A stretch of DNA of 64,000 nucleotides from CAVVXN01 sp963772585 (GTDB taxonomy: Bacteria; Planctomycetota; PLA2; JAEUHO01): the NCBI GenBank assembly GCA_963772585.1, contig CAVYXV010000009.1, positions 310,001 through 374,000 of the forward strand, written 5' to 3'. Of this stretch, positions 44,122 through 52,508 are shown in pieces. Position 1 is the first letter of the stretch; the number at the start of each line of letters is the position of its first letter. A program made the position numbers and the translations under genes. The notes beneath the pieces were generated by a model. It worked only from the letters and a program-made list of their open reading frames with translations, searched no databases and had not been told where the DNA came from.

Positions 44122-44263
44122 GACGCCGCGGGCCGGCGCGCGGGACGGGCTCGAACCCTCCCGGCGCTGAAGGGCCGGCGTCCCGCGTCCGACCCCAAGA
44201 GGGGCGGGCGGTCTCCTCCTCGGCGTCCCCGTCCCTCCGTACCCTCCCCCCCTGGTCCCTCCC

Positions 44264-45721
44264 ATGGTTCGATCCCTCCTCCTCGTCCCCCTCTCGCTCC
44301 TCCTCTTCGCCCTGCCCGCGCCCGCCGGCACCTCGACGCGGGAGGACCTGGCCCGGCGGCTGGGCGCACGGCTCGACCGCGCGCACCTGCCGGAGGGCCG
44401 GTACGGCATCGCCGTCCTCGAGCGGGGGAGGCGTCCGCGGGTGGTCTTCGCGCGGGGGCACACGGCCGCGCTCCGGCCCGCCTCCGTGGCGAAGGTGCTC
44501 ACCTCCGCGGCCGCCCTCGACCTCCTCGGCCCCGCGTACGTGTTCACGACGACCGTGACGGCCCGGGGCGATCTCGACGCGAGGGGGACCTTCCACGGCG
44601 ACCTCGTCGTGCACGGCACGGGGGACCCGAACCTCTCCGGCCGACTCTACGGCGGCGTTCCTACGCACGTCCTCGACGAGTTCGCCAAGGCCGTCCACGA
44701 CGCGGGCATCCGCGCGGTGGAAGGCGCGCTCGTCCTCGACGACGGACGGTTCGATCGCGAGTACTTCCATCCGTCCTGGTCCGCGGCGGACCGGGAACGC
44801 TGGTACGGGGCGGGCGTCACGGGCCTCTTCTACAACGACGGGTGCGCGGACGTACGGGTGCGGGGCGCGGCGTCGGCCGGCCGGGCCGGGAGCGTGGACG
44901 CGCCGTCCACCCTCGGACCCTGGGAGCTGGTCGGCGATGTCAAGACGCAGCCCGGAAAGCGGACGCTCGTCGGCGGGATCTGGATGGACGACGGGCACCG
45001 TCTGCTCGTGCGCGGCTCCATCCCGCCCAAGATCACGTACGAGTTCTCCAAGCCCGTGCCGGATCCCCTGCTGTTCTTCGGCGGCGCGTTCGAGAAGCGC
45101 CTCGCCCGCTACGGCATCCGCTTCTCCGGGGGCGTGCGCGCCGCGAGGGATGCCGCGGACCGCGCCCCCGGCAAGGCGACCATCGCCCGTCACGGAACGG
45201 CGATCGGCCCCACGCTGAAGATCATGAACCGCCGGAGCCAGAACGCGTACGCCGCCCTTCTCTTCAAGGCCGGCGGTGCCGCGCTGACGGGCACGGGCAG
45301 TTGGGAGAGCGGTCGGCAGGCGGTGGACGAGGTGCTCAGGCGCCGCGGTCTGGACCCCGAGAACCAGACCCGCATCGTGGACGGATCGGGCCTCTCGCTG
45401 GAGAACCGTACGACCGCCGCCACCGTGGCCCGCCTGCTGGTGATGTTCGAGGCGGACCTGCTGCGCGGCCCGCTGCTCTACGGATCCCTTGCCGTTCCGG
45501 GCGAAGACGGAACCCTCGAGCGCCGCCTGACCGACCACGAGCTACCGGAGCGCCTCCACGCCAAGACGGGCACCCTCTCGCGCGCGGGGGTCCACGCCCT
45601 CGCCGGCTACCTCGACGGGCTCCGCGGAGAGCCCGACTACGCCTTCGCCATCCTGCTGAACACCTCGAAGGCCGGCCGCGCCCTGATCGACGACCTCGTG
45701 CGGGAGATCGCGAAACGATGA
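44264..45721 (+). CDS. dacB: D-alanyl-D-alanine carboxypeptidase/endopeptidase (PBP4, family S13)
   Basis: A 485-aa penicillin-binding protein that trims or cuts peptidoglycan cross-links. A signal peptide (SLLLVPLSLLLFALPAPAG) comes first. The active-site motifs are SVAK (S74, K77) in LRPASVAKVLTSAAALDL, SQN in NRRSQNAYAALLF, and KTG (K434) in HAKTGTLSRAGVHALAGYL. The LVVHGTGDPNLSGR block is typical of family S13. Its stop overlaps the rarA start (ATGA). It shows that this organism has a peptidoglycan wall. Confidence 0.94.
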   Translation: MVRSLLLVPLSLLLFALPAPAGTSTREDLARRLGARLDRAHLPEGRYGIAVLERGRRPRVVFARGHTAALRPASVAKVLTSAAALDLLGPAYVFTTTVTARGDLDARGTFHGDLVVHGTGDPNLSGRLYGGVPTHVLDEFAKAVHDAGIRAVEGALVLDDGRFDREYFHPSWSAADRERWYGAGVTGLFYNDGCADVRVRGAASAGRAGSVDAPSTLGPWELVGDVKTQPGKRTLVGGIWMDDGHRLLVRGSIPPKITYEFSKPVPDPLLFFGGAFEKRLARYGIRFSGGVRAARDAADRAPGKATIARHGTAIGPTLKIMNRRSQNAYAALLFKAGGAALTGTGSWESGRQAVDEVLRRRGLDPENQTRIVDGSGLSLENRTTAATVARLLVMFEADLLRGPLLYGSLAVPGEDGTLERRLTDHELPERLHAKTGTLSRAGVHALAGYLDGLRGEPDYAFAILLNTSKAGRALIDDLVREIAKR

Positions 45722-47022
45722 GCGGGGGCGACGAGGGTTCGGTAGCCGGTCGGCCCCTCGCCGACCGGCTGCGTCCCCGGCGCCCCGAAGACGTCGTGGG
45801 CCAGGGTGCCGTCCTCGCCCCCGGAACGCTTCTCGCCACCGCCTTCGCGACGGGTGGGCTCCCCAGCCTCGTGCTCTGGGGCCCGCCGGGCAGCGGCAAG
45901 ACGACGATCGCGCGCCTCCTCGCCGAGCACACGGGGCTTGCCTTCGAGCCCCTCTCCGCGGTGACCTCGGGCGTGAAGGACGTCCGGGAGGTCGTTGCCC
46001 GCGCGAGGGTCCGGCGCGAGGAGGGCGAGCGCACGCTCCTCTTCGTGGACGAGATCCACCGCTTCAACAAGGCGCAGCAGGACGCCTTCCTGCCGCACGT
46101 CGAAGACGGCACGATCGTGTTGGTGGGGGCGACGACGGAGAATCCGGGGTTCTCGCTCGTGGGCGCCCTCCAGTCCCGGCTGCGGATCGTGCGCCTGGAG
46201 GCGCTCGACGAAGCCGCCCTCCTCACGCTCGTCGAGCGGGCGCTCGCGGACCCCGACCACGGCCTGGGTGGCGCGTACCGCCTGGAGGAGGACGCCCGGT
46301 CGGCGCTGGTCGAGGTGGCTGGCGGCGACGCCCGCCGCCTCTTGAACGCGATCGAGAGCGCGGCGCTGCTCGCTCGGGAACGCGAGGTGGAGGCGATCGA
46401 CCGCGCCATGGTCGAAGAAGCTGCGCAGACGCGGCTCGTGGCCTACGACCGCTCGGGCGACGGCCGCTACGACTTTCTCAGCGCCTTCCACAAGTCCCTG
46501 CGGGGCAGTGACGCCGACGCCGCGCTCTTCTGGATGGCGCGCATGCTGGAGGCGGGCGAGGACCCGCTCGTGATCGCCCGGCGGATGGTGGCGATGGCGT
46601 CGGAGGACATCGGCCTGGCCGACCCCCAGGCCCTGCACCTCGCGCTCGCCGCGCGGGAGGCGGTGTCCGTGATGGGGCTCCCGGAAGGCGCGCTCGCTCT
46701 GACGCACGCCTGCTGCTACCTCGCCACCGCGCCCAAGTCGAACACCGTGGTGAGGGCCCTCGCCGCCGCGAAGAAGGCCGCGCGGGACCACGCCGACGCG
46801 GGCGTGCCGCTCCCCATCCGCAACGCCCCGACCCGCCTCGCGAAGCAGCTCGGCCACGGGAAGGGCTATCGCTATCCCCACGACCATCCCCACGGTTTCG
46901 TGAAGCAGGCGTACCTGCCGGACGCGCTCCGGGATCTGCGGATCTTCGACCCCCGCGAGATCGGCGACGAGCGGGAGGTCGTGAAGCGCCACGCCTGGTG
47001 GGCGCGGAAGCGACGGGAGTAG
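45718..47022 (+). CDS. rarA: Replication-associated recombination protein RarA (MgsA)
   Basis: A 434-aa AAA+ ATPase that helps stalled replication forks. Walker A GPPGSGKT at residues 55-62, Walker B with DEIH (D111), sensor 1 GATTENPGFSL and arginine finger ALQSRLRIV. The C-terminal tetramerisation part includes YDFLSAFHKSLRGSDADAALFW, MASEDIGLADP and YRYPHDHPHGFVKQAYLP, diagnostic of RarA. ATG 45718 overlaps the dacB stop; the two are translationally coupled. Confidence 0.96.
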   Translation: MSGGDEGSVAGRPLADRLRPRRPEDVVGQGAVLAPGTLLATAFATGGLPSLVLWGPPGSGKTTIARLLAEHTGLAFEPLSAVTSGVKDVREVVARARVRREEGERTLLFVDEIHRFNKAQQDAFLPHVEDGTIVLVGATTENPGFSLVGALQSRLRIVRLEALDEAALLTLVERALADPDHGLGGAYRLEEDARSALVEVAGGDARRLLNAIESAALLAREREVEAIDRAMVEEAAQTRLVAYDRSGDGRYDFLSAFHKSLRGSDADAALFWMARMLEAGEDPLVIARRMVAMASEDIGLADPQALHLALAAREAVSVMGLPEGALALTHACCYLATAPKSNTVVRALAAAKKAARDHADAGVPLPIRNAPTRLAKQLGHGKGYRYPHDHPHGFVKQAYLPDALRDLRIFDPREIGDEREVVKRHAWWARKRRE

Positions 47023-47073
47023 GACCGCCCGCCCCCGATTGGACGAACCCCCGTCCTCCGGGACCATGCCCGG

Positions 47074-47934
47074 ATGCCCGACGACCCGAGGACGTTCCGA
47101 GGCTCCGCCACCTATGTGGCCACGGAGGACCTGATCGTGGCGGTGAACGCCGCGGTCCGCCTCCAGCGCCCCCTGCTGGTCAAGGGGGAGCCCGGGACCG
47201 GCAAGACCGTCCTCGCCCGCGAGGTCGCCCGCGCGCTGGACCGTCCGCTCGTCGAGTGGCACGTGAAGTCCTCGACGAAGGCGCAGCACGGGCTCTACGA
47301 GTACGACGCCGTGGCCCGGCTCCGCGACTCCCAGCTCGGCAGCGACCGGGTCCACGACATCGCGAACTACATCGTCCGGGGGAAGCTCTGGGAGGCGTTC
47401 GAGGAGCCCGAAGGTGCCGTCCTGCTGATCGACGAGATCGACAAGGCCGACATCGAGTTCCCCAACGACCTCCTCCAGGAACTCGACCGGATGGAGTTCT
47501 TCGTCTACGAGACGAAGCAGACGGTCACGGCGCACCATCGTCCGGCGGTGATCATCACCTCCAACAACGAGAAGGAGCTCCCCGACGCGTTCCTCCGCCG
47601 CTGCTTCTTCCACTACATCCGCTTCCCCGACCGCGAGACGATGGCCGCGATCGTCGACGCGCACTTCCCGGACCTCAAGAAGAGGCTCCTGAGCGAGGCG
47701 CTGGAGGCCTTCTACGGCCTCCGCGAGGTGGCAGGCCTCAAGAAGCGCCCGTCCACGTCGGAGCTGCTCGACTGGCTGAAGCTCCTCCTCGCCGAGGACG
47801 TCCCGCCGGAGGCGCTGCGCAGCCGCGACCGCCGCCGCTTCCTCCCGCCGCTCTTCGGCGCGCTGCTCAAGAACGAGCAGGACGTCGCGCTGGTCGGCGG
47901 CCTCGACCGGGACGTGCGGGGCCTCTACAACTGA
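47074..47934 (+). CDS. MoxR-family AAA+ ATPase
   Basis: A 286-aa AAA+ ATPase. Walker A GEPGTGKT is at residues 38-45 and Walker B LLIDEIDKAD starts near residue 118 (D120). VIITSNNEKELPDAFLRRCFFHYI carries sensor 1 and the arginine finger. The family works with VWA proteins to insert metals or remodel complexes; such a VWA protein is encoded at 48472. A small membrane gene on the other strand lies between the two. ATG 47074. Confidence 0.92.
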   Translation: MPDDPRTFRGSATYVATEDLIVAVNAAVRLQRPLLVKGEPGTGKTVLAREVARALDRPLVEWHVKSSTKAQHGLYEYDAVARLRDSQLGSDRVHDIANYIVRGKLWEAFEEPEGAVLLIDEIDKADIEFPNDLLQELDRMEFFVYETKQTVTAHHRPAVIITSNNEKELPDAFLRRCFFHYIRFPDRETMAAIVDAHFPDLKKRLLSEALEAFYGLREVAGLKKRPSTSELLDWLKLLLAEDVPPEALRSRDRRRFLPPLFGALLKNEQDVALVGGLDRDVRGLYN

Positions 47935-47937
47935 GCG

Positions 47938-48315
47938 TCAGAGGTGCCACTCGAGGCCGAGCACCCAGCCCACCTGCGTGGCCATGTTCAGCATGGCCAC
48001 CGCGACGGCGGCCGCCACGAAGAGCACGTCGCGCCTTCCCGGCCGCCGCGCGTGTTCGTAGGCGGTCTCGCCGGGCCACCGGACCTTGACGAGCGTGTGG
48101 ATCCCGGCCCCGACCGCACACGCGGCCAGCACGCCCGAGATCGGGAGCGTCTCCAAGGCGAGCATGAGACCGAGCCCTCTCACCCAGAGCCACATCAGGC
48201 CGAGCCCGATCTGGACCAGCACGCCGGCCGCGGCGCAGGCGATGGACGCCAGCGTGTACGGATGGAGGTGACGGACGGCCCCGTGCTCGCCTTCCCCGGG
48301 TGTTCCCTGTCCCAT
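47938..48315 (-). CDS. Small membrane protein of unknown function (125 aa)
   Basis: Four likely membrane helices (TLASIACAAAGVLVQIGLGLMWLWV, GLMLALETLPISGVLAACAVGAG, VLFVAAAVAVAMLNMATQVGWV). The C-terminus is short (GLEWHL). ATG 48315 is chosen because a TAGGAT hexamer ends 7 nt upstream on the minus strand. It converges with the MoxR gene with only 3 nt between their ends. I do not recognise a family. Confidence 0.68.
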   Translation of the reverse strand: MGQGTPGEGEHGAVRHLHPYTLASIACAAAGVLVQIGLGLMWLWVRGLGLMLALETLPISGVLAACAVGAGIHTLVKVRWPGETAYEHARRPGRRDVLFVAAAVAVAMLNMATQVGWVLGLEWHL

Positions 48316-48322
48316 GCGGACG

Positions 48323-48328
48323 ATCCTA
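48323..48328 (-). promoter_or_regulatory. -10-like element of the small membrane gene (leaderless type)
   Basis: TAGGAT on the minus strand, ending 7 nt before ATG 48315. The base before it is A, not the usual G. Confidence 0.38.
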
Positions 48329-48471
48329 TCGCCGAGGCCGTCGGGCGGCGAGCACCCGGGGGACGCCGCACCTCGCTTGCCCACCGCCGCGGGGCGTGGT
48401 GTGCTGGTCGCCGTCCACGATCGTCCCCTGCGCGCTTCGGGTGACGTCGACGAACGGAGGCGGGGCAACAC

Positions 48472-49704
48472 GTGTTCGCCGGTTTCTTCCACGACCTGCG
48501 CCGCGCGGGCGTGCCCGTCACGCTCCGCGAGTACCTGACGCTTCTCGAGGCGCTGCAGGAGCGGGTCGCGGCCTACGACGCCGAGCACTTCTACTACCTC
48601 GCCCGGTCCTGCCTCGTGAAGGACGAGCGCTACCTCGACCGGTTCGACCTCGTCTTCAAGAAGACCTTCGAGGGGATGGAAGGGCTCGACCTGGACGTCG
48701 CGGACCTCCCCGAGGAGTGGCTGCGGCGGATCGCCGAGCGCCACTTCAGCGAGGAGGAGATGCGCCGCATCACGGCGCGGGGCGGGTTCGAGGCGCTCAT
48801 GGAGGAGCTCCGGCGGCGGCTGGCGGAGCAGGAGACGCGGCACCAGGGCGGGAGCAAGTGGATCGGGACCGCCGGAACCTCGCCCTTCGGCGCCTGGGGC
48901 TTCAACCCGGAGGGCGTGCGGATCGGCCAGGACCGCTCGCGGCAAGGACGCGCCGTGAAGGTGTGGGACCGGCGGGAGTTTTCCGACTTCGACGACACCG
49001 TCGAGCTCGGCACGCGCAACCTCAAGGTCGCCCTCAGGCGCCTGCGGAAGCTCGTCCGCGAGGGCGCGGAGGAGGAGCTCGACCTCCCGGAGACGATCCG
49101 GCAGACCGCGAAGAACGCGGGCCTCCTCGACCTGAAGATGGCGCGGGCCCGCGAGAACAAGGTCAAGGTCCTCCTCTTCCTCGACGTGGGCGGATCCATG
49201 GACCGGCACGTCCGGCGCGTGGAGGAGCTCTTCTCGGCCGCCCGCTCCGAGCTGAAGCACCTGGAGCACGTCTACTTCCACAACTGTCTCTACGAGCGGG
49301 TGTGGAGGGACAACCGCCGCCGCTTCGACGAGACGATCCCCACGGACGAGCTGTTGCGGACGTGGGGCGCGGACGGGAAGGTGATCTTCGTCGGCGACGC
49401 GAGCATGAGCCCCTACGAGATCCTCGAGCCCGGCGGATCCGTGGAGCACGTGAACGCCGAGAGCGGCCGCACCTGGATGCAGCGCGCGCTGCGCCACTGG
49501 CCCCACGTGGTCTGGCTGAACCCGGTCCCCGAGGCGTGGTGGCGCCACACCTCGTCCACCGTCCTGATCCACGACCTCCTGGGGGGCCGCATGTTCCCGC
49601 TCACCGTCGAGGGCGTCGAGTCCGCCCTCCGGCGCCTGCGCGGGGCCTCCGGACGGGACGCCGCGACCTCCGCGCGTGCCTCGCGATCGCGCCGGGCCCC
49701 CTGA
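48472..49704 (+). CDS. CoxE-like VWA-domain protein
   Basis: A 410-aa partner of MoxR-type ATPases. It opens with FFHDLRRAGVPVTLREYLTLLEAL and has a helical middle. The VWA domain carries the metal site VLLFLDVGGSMDRHV (D238), where glycine replaces the first serine of DXSXS, a family trait as I recall it. HVYFHNCLYERVWRDN and VIFVGDASMSPYEI complete the core. GTG 48472 has GGAGGCGG about 10 nt upstream. No membrane helix. Probably acts with the MoxR protein at 47074. Confidence 0.86.
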   Translation: MFAGFFHDLRRAGVPVTLREYLTLLEALQERVAAYDAEHFYYLARSCLVKDERYLDRFDLVFKKTFEGMEGLDLDVADLPEEWLRRIAERHFSEEEMRRITARGGFEALMEELRRRLAEQETRHQGGSKWIGTAGTSPFGAWGFNPEGVRIGQDRSRQGRAVKVWDRREFSDFDDTVELGTRNLKVALRRLRKLVREGAEEELDLPETIRQTAKNAGLLDLKMARARENKVKVLLFLDVGGSMDRHVRRVEELFSAARSELKHLEHVYFHNCLYERVWRDNRRRFDETIPTDELLRTWGADGKVIFVGDASMSPYEILEPGGSVEHVNAESGRTWMQRALRHWPHVVWLNPVPEAWWRHTSSTVLIHDLLGGRMFPLTVEGVESALRRLRGASGRDAATSARASRSRRAP

Positions 49705-49728
49705 CGGCCCCGGAGGTATCCTCCGGGC

Positions 49729-51699
49729 GTGCGGAGGACGTCGTCCGTCGGCCGGATCGCGGGAGTCGCCGCCCTCCTCGTGCTCGGCGTGCTCGCCCTT
49801 CCCGTCCGCGCGCGGGAGGACGTGGGGGAGATTCGGAGCCGGTTCGACGCCGCCGTCGCCTCGGCGGACGAGGGCGAGGCGCGCGCGGCGGCGAAAGCCC
49901 TCCTCGCCCGCTTCCCCGACGACCCTTCCGCGCTCCACGTGCTCCGCGTGCTCCTCGAGCAGGGGTGGAAGTGGCCGCGGTTCAAGACCTCGCTCGAGAC
50001 GCTGAAACGTTGGGAGCGGGAGGAGGTGGACGACCGCGCGGAGCCCGACCTCCGCCTAGCTCTCGTCGAGGAGATCGAGCGTCGATTCCCGCGCGAAGAG
50101 GTCGTGAAGAACGGCGGGACGCTCTACGAGAGGCTCTGGTGCCACCTCCAGGCGAAGCGCTACGAGGAGGCGATCGACCTCGGGAGGACGTTCCTCCGCA
50201 AGTACCGCGACAGCCTCACGCAGGACAAGGTGCGTTGGGCCATGACGGTCGCCTACCTGGCGCTCTCGCCGCCGGACACCGAAGAGGCGACGGCGCTGCT
50301 CGAGTGGCTGGCCACCGACGAGGCGTCGCGGTACCACAAGCGGGCGGCGCGCAAGCTCGACGACCTGAGGACGGGCTCGACCTGGATCCCGGTCGAGGAG
50401 GGGCTGCCGAAGGCGGAGGGCCTGGGGCGCGTCGCCCTCGTGACGGATCTCCCGGAGTCGAGCGCGCTCCTGCGGGCGCTCGCGACGTGGCGAGAGCGGC
50501 GCGACGCCCGGGTCGTCCGGTTCCGCAAGGGCCGCCTCGACGACATCGTGGACGATCTCCGCCGCCTGGGGCCGGAATTCGTGGCGTTCGCCGTCGCCCC
50601 GCAGACGGTGGACGTCAACTTCCATTGGCACGTGCTGGAGATCTGCCGGGCGCTCGACGAGGATCCGATGCCGGACTTCGCCTTCGGCTACCTCACGGCG
50701 CGCGACGGTGCGGATCTCGAAGCACTCGCCGAGCGGTCGCTGGCGTCACCCGTCCACGATGCTCCCCGCCTCCGCGTCGTGGGCGTGCCGGCTTCCGTCG
50801 GCGCGGTGGAGGGGCTCGACGCCTTCCTCCACTACGGCCACGGGACCCCGACCGCGATCCAGGGCGGCCTCGGCGCCTCCGCGCTGGCCGACGCGAGCCT
50901 CTCCCGCCATCCCGTGGTGGTCTCCGGGGCGTGCTTCAACGGCGTCCTCTCCCGGAGCTACCACGCGAGCGCGATGCTCCCCGTGGTCCGACGCCCCGAG
51001 GCGTACGCGCCCCACGACGTCCTGGCCCTGGCGTGGATCCACGCGGGCGCGTCCGGGGTGATCGCCGCGCTCGAGGGCGACCGCGGCGAGATGGCGGGCG
51101 CGGAGTGGGCGTTCTTCCGGGAGGCGGCCCCGACGCTCGGGGAGACGACGCTCTTCTCCTACCGGTTGGCGTTCACGAGCCTTCCCGAGACCTGGGACGG
51201 CTTCCCGCGCTACCGCGTCGGCGGTCCGCGGAGCCAGGCCCTCTACGAGGTGATGCTCCGCGGGCTCACCTCGCGGATCCTCGTGGGGGACCCCGCCCAT
51301 CGGCCGTGCGCCGCGCCGACGAGCCGGGCGGCCACGGAGAGCGAGGCCGCCGTGGACGAGGCGGGCGGCCTTCGGATCACGGTCCGGATCGCGGACGACG
51401 CGCCCATGCGGGAGGCCCAGTTCCTCTTCCTCAACACGCTCACGCTCGGGGGGATGGAGGGGAGCGGCTTTACGGAACGCCGCCTCTTCGCGCGCGTGCC
51501 CCTTCCCGAGAGCGTCACGGAACACCCCGGTCGTCCCGAGGCGACCGTCCTCCTGGGCGGCAAGGCGATCGATCCCTCCCGCGTCGTCGTGCGCCACGAG
51601 GTCTGGGGTGGGCGGCGCTGGGCCTGCGTGCAGATCGAGTCGAAGGACGGGGCGCTCGCCACGCCCGGGGCCACGGCGACCTTCCGGTTCCGGCGGTAG
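49729..51699 (+). CDS. Secreted clan-CD cysteine-peptidase-like protein
   Basis: A 656-aa protein with a signal peptide (SVGRIAGVAALLVLGVLALPVRA). The N-terminal third is helical and TPR-like (EEAIDLGRTFLRKYRDS, EATALLEWLATDE). The middle shows a caspase/gingipain-like dyad: FLHYGHGTPTAI (H371) and, 31 residues on, VVVSGACFNGVLSRSY (C402), then AWIHAGASGVIAAL. That GHG..SGAC layout is typical of clan CD. The C-terminus is an Ig-like beta region. GTG 49729; GGAGG lies upstream but is distant. Not close to the C25 protein at 14720 in sequence. Confidence 0.72.
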   Translation: MRRTSSVGRIAGVAALLVLGVLALPVRAREDVGEIRSRFDAAVASADEGEARAAAKALLARFPDDPSALHVLRVLLEQGWKWPRFKTSLETLKRWEREEVDDRAEPDLRLALVEEIERRFPREEVVKNGGTLYERLWCHLQAKRYEEAIDLGRTFLRKYRDSLTQDKVRWAMTVAYLALSPPDTEEATALLEWLATDEASRYHKRAARKLDDLRTGSTWIPVEEGLPKAEGLGRVALVTDLPESSALLRALATWRERRDARVVRFRKGRLDDIVDDLRRLGPEFVAFAVAPQTVDVNFHWHVLEICRALDEDPMPDFAFGYLTARDGADLEALAERSLASPVHDAPRLRVVGVPASVGAVEGLDAFLHYGHGTPTAIQGGLGASALADASLSRHPVVVSGACFNGVLSRSYHASAMLPVVRRPEAYAPHDVLALAWIHAGASGVIAALEGDRGEMAGAEWAFFREAAPTLGETTLFSYRLAFTSLPETWDGFPRYRVGGPRSQALYEVMLRGLTSRILVGDPAHRPCAAPTSRAATESEAAVDEAGGLRITVRIADDAPMREAQFLFLNTLTLGGMEGSGFTERRLFARVPLPESVTEHPGRPEATVLLGGKAIDPSRVVVRHEVWGGRRWACVQIESKDGALATPGATATFRFRR

Positions 51700-51721
51700 C
51701 TCCTCGGCGAGCAGGTGGCCC

Positions 51722-52264
51722 CTACCGGAAGCCGTACACGCGCAGGATGCCGTCCACGATGATGGTGTAGGGATCGCCCAGGGTGACGTTCTCGCCTGTC
51801 ACCTCGAGCGTCATCCGGGTGATCGTGGCGCCGGCGAAGTCGGGGCCCCCGAGCCCGGACGCCTTGGCCAGGATCTCGTTGGACTCGTTGCCGCCGATGG
51901 AGGACCACGAGTTCGATGGCAGCTGGTACAGGCCGTAGCGGACGATGTCGTCGTCTCCGTTCATGAGCACGGAGAGGTGGTGGTCGAAGTCCAGGTTGTC
52001 CCCGCGGTGCAGTTGGAACACCGAGCCGACGTCCCCTCCGGTCAGCGGGGGCGAGAACTGGTAGTCGGCGTCCTCCATGCCCGTGTCGTAGCCGACCGCC
52101 AGGATGAACCCGTTCGTCGTGGATCCCGACCCTACGACACTGGTGTGATAGGCGAATCCCCCGAGCAGGATCTCGCCGCCCCCGCTCCCCCCGTTCCCGC
52201 CGCAGCCTCCCAGGGGGATCGTCGTCGCGACGACCATCAGGACGATCGAACACCATTCTCGCAT
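51722..52264 (-). CDS. Lipoprotein of unknown function (180 aa)
   Basis: A lipoprotein signal (EWCSIVLMVVATTIPLGGC, lipobox with LGGC, Cys about 21) is followed by a glycine linker (GGNGGSGGG). A ~140-residue beta-rich domain with many Asn/Asp/Gly turns follows (FQLHRGDNLDFDHHLSVLMNGDDD). ATG 52264 has GAGGAG upstream. It is converging with the clan-CD gene. Family not recognised; likely on the cell surface or in the periplasm. Confidence 0.72.
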   Translation of the reverse strand: MREWCSIVLMVVATTIPLGGCGGNGGSGGGEILLGGFAYHTSVVGSGSTTNGFILAVGYDTGMEDADYQFSPPLTGGDVGSVFQLHRGDNLDFDHHLSVLMNGDDDIVRYGLYQLPSNSWSSIGGNESNEILAKASGLGGPDFAGATITRMTLEVTGENVTLGDPYTIIVDGILRVYGFR

Positions 52265-52508
52265 GCCTCGCTCCTCGGGCGCCGCGGCGGTTCGCGCGGC
52301 GCGAGCCTGAGCGAAGCGCTGCGAGAAGGCAACGTCCCCGTCGCGCAACTGCGCGGCCGTTCCCCTGCGGCCCGCATTCCGGGGACGATGGACCCAGTAC
52401 GCCTTCGCGTGGCGGGGCCGGCTCCGCGCCATCCGTCGCGAGGGGACGCACGATGAGGACGCCGCCCCGTGCCGGACGACGTTCCGCCCGTGGGTCGCGC
52501 GGCCGGCG

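Noticed and set aside
44139..44187. A tRNA-like fold after the radical SAM gene: 8-bp stem (44139-44146 with 44180-44187) enclosing a T-arm-like GGGTTCGAGCCC on the minus strand and a TTCA loop
   Set aside because: It has no D-arm, the anticodon-like loop has eight bases and CCA is not encoded as in the other tRNAs here. It is more likely a transcript-end hairpin, though a worn tRNA relic is possible.
48472..49704. Glycine in place of serine in the VWA metal motif (DVGGS) as a broken site
   Set aside because: As far as I recall, this substitution is standard in this CoxE-like group, so it is not evidence of decay.
52265..52508. Open frames between the lipoprotein and the ECF sigma gene
   Set aside because: Short, arginine/proline-rich and unsupported by start signals; taken as intergenic.
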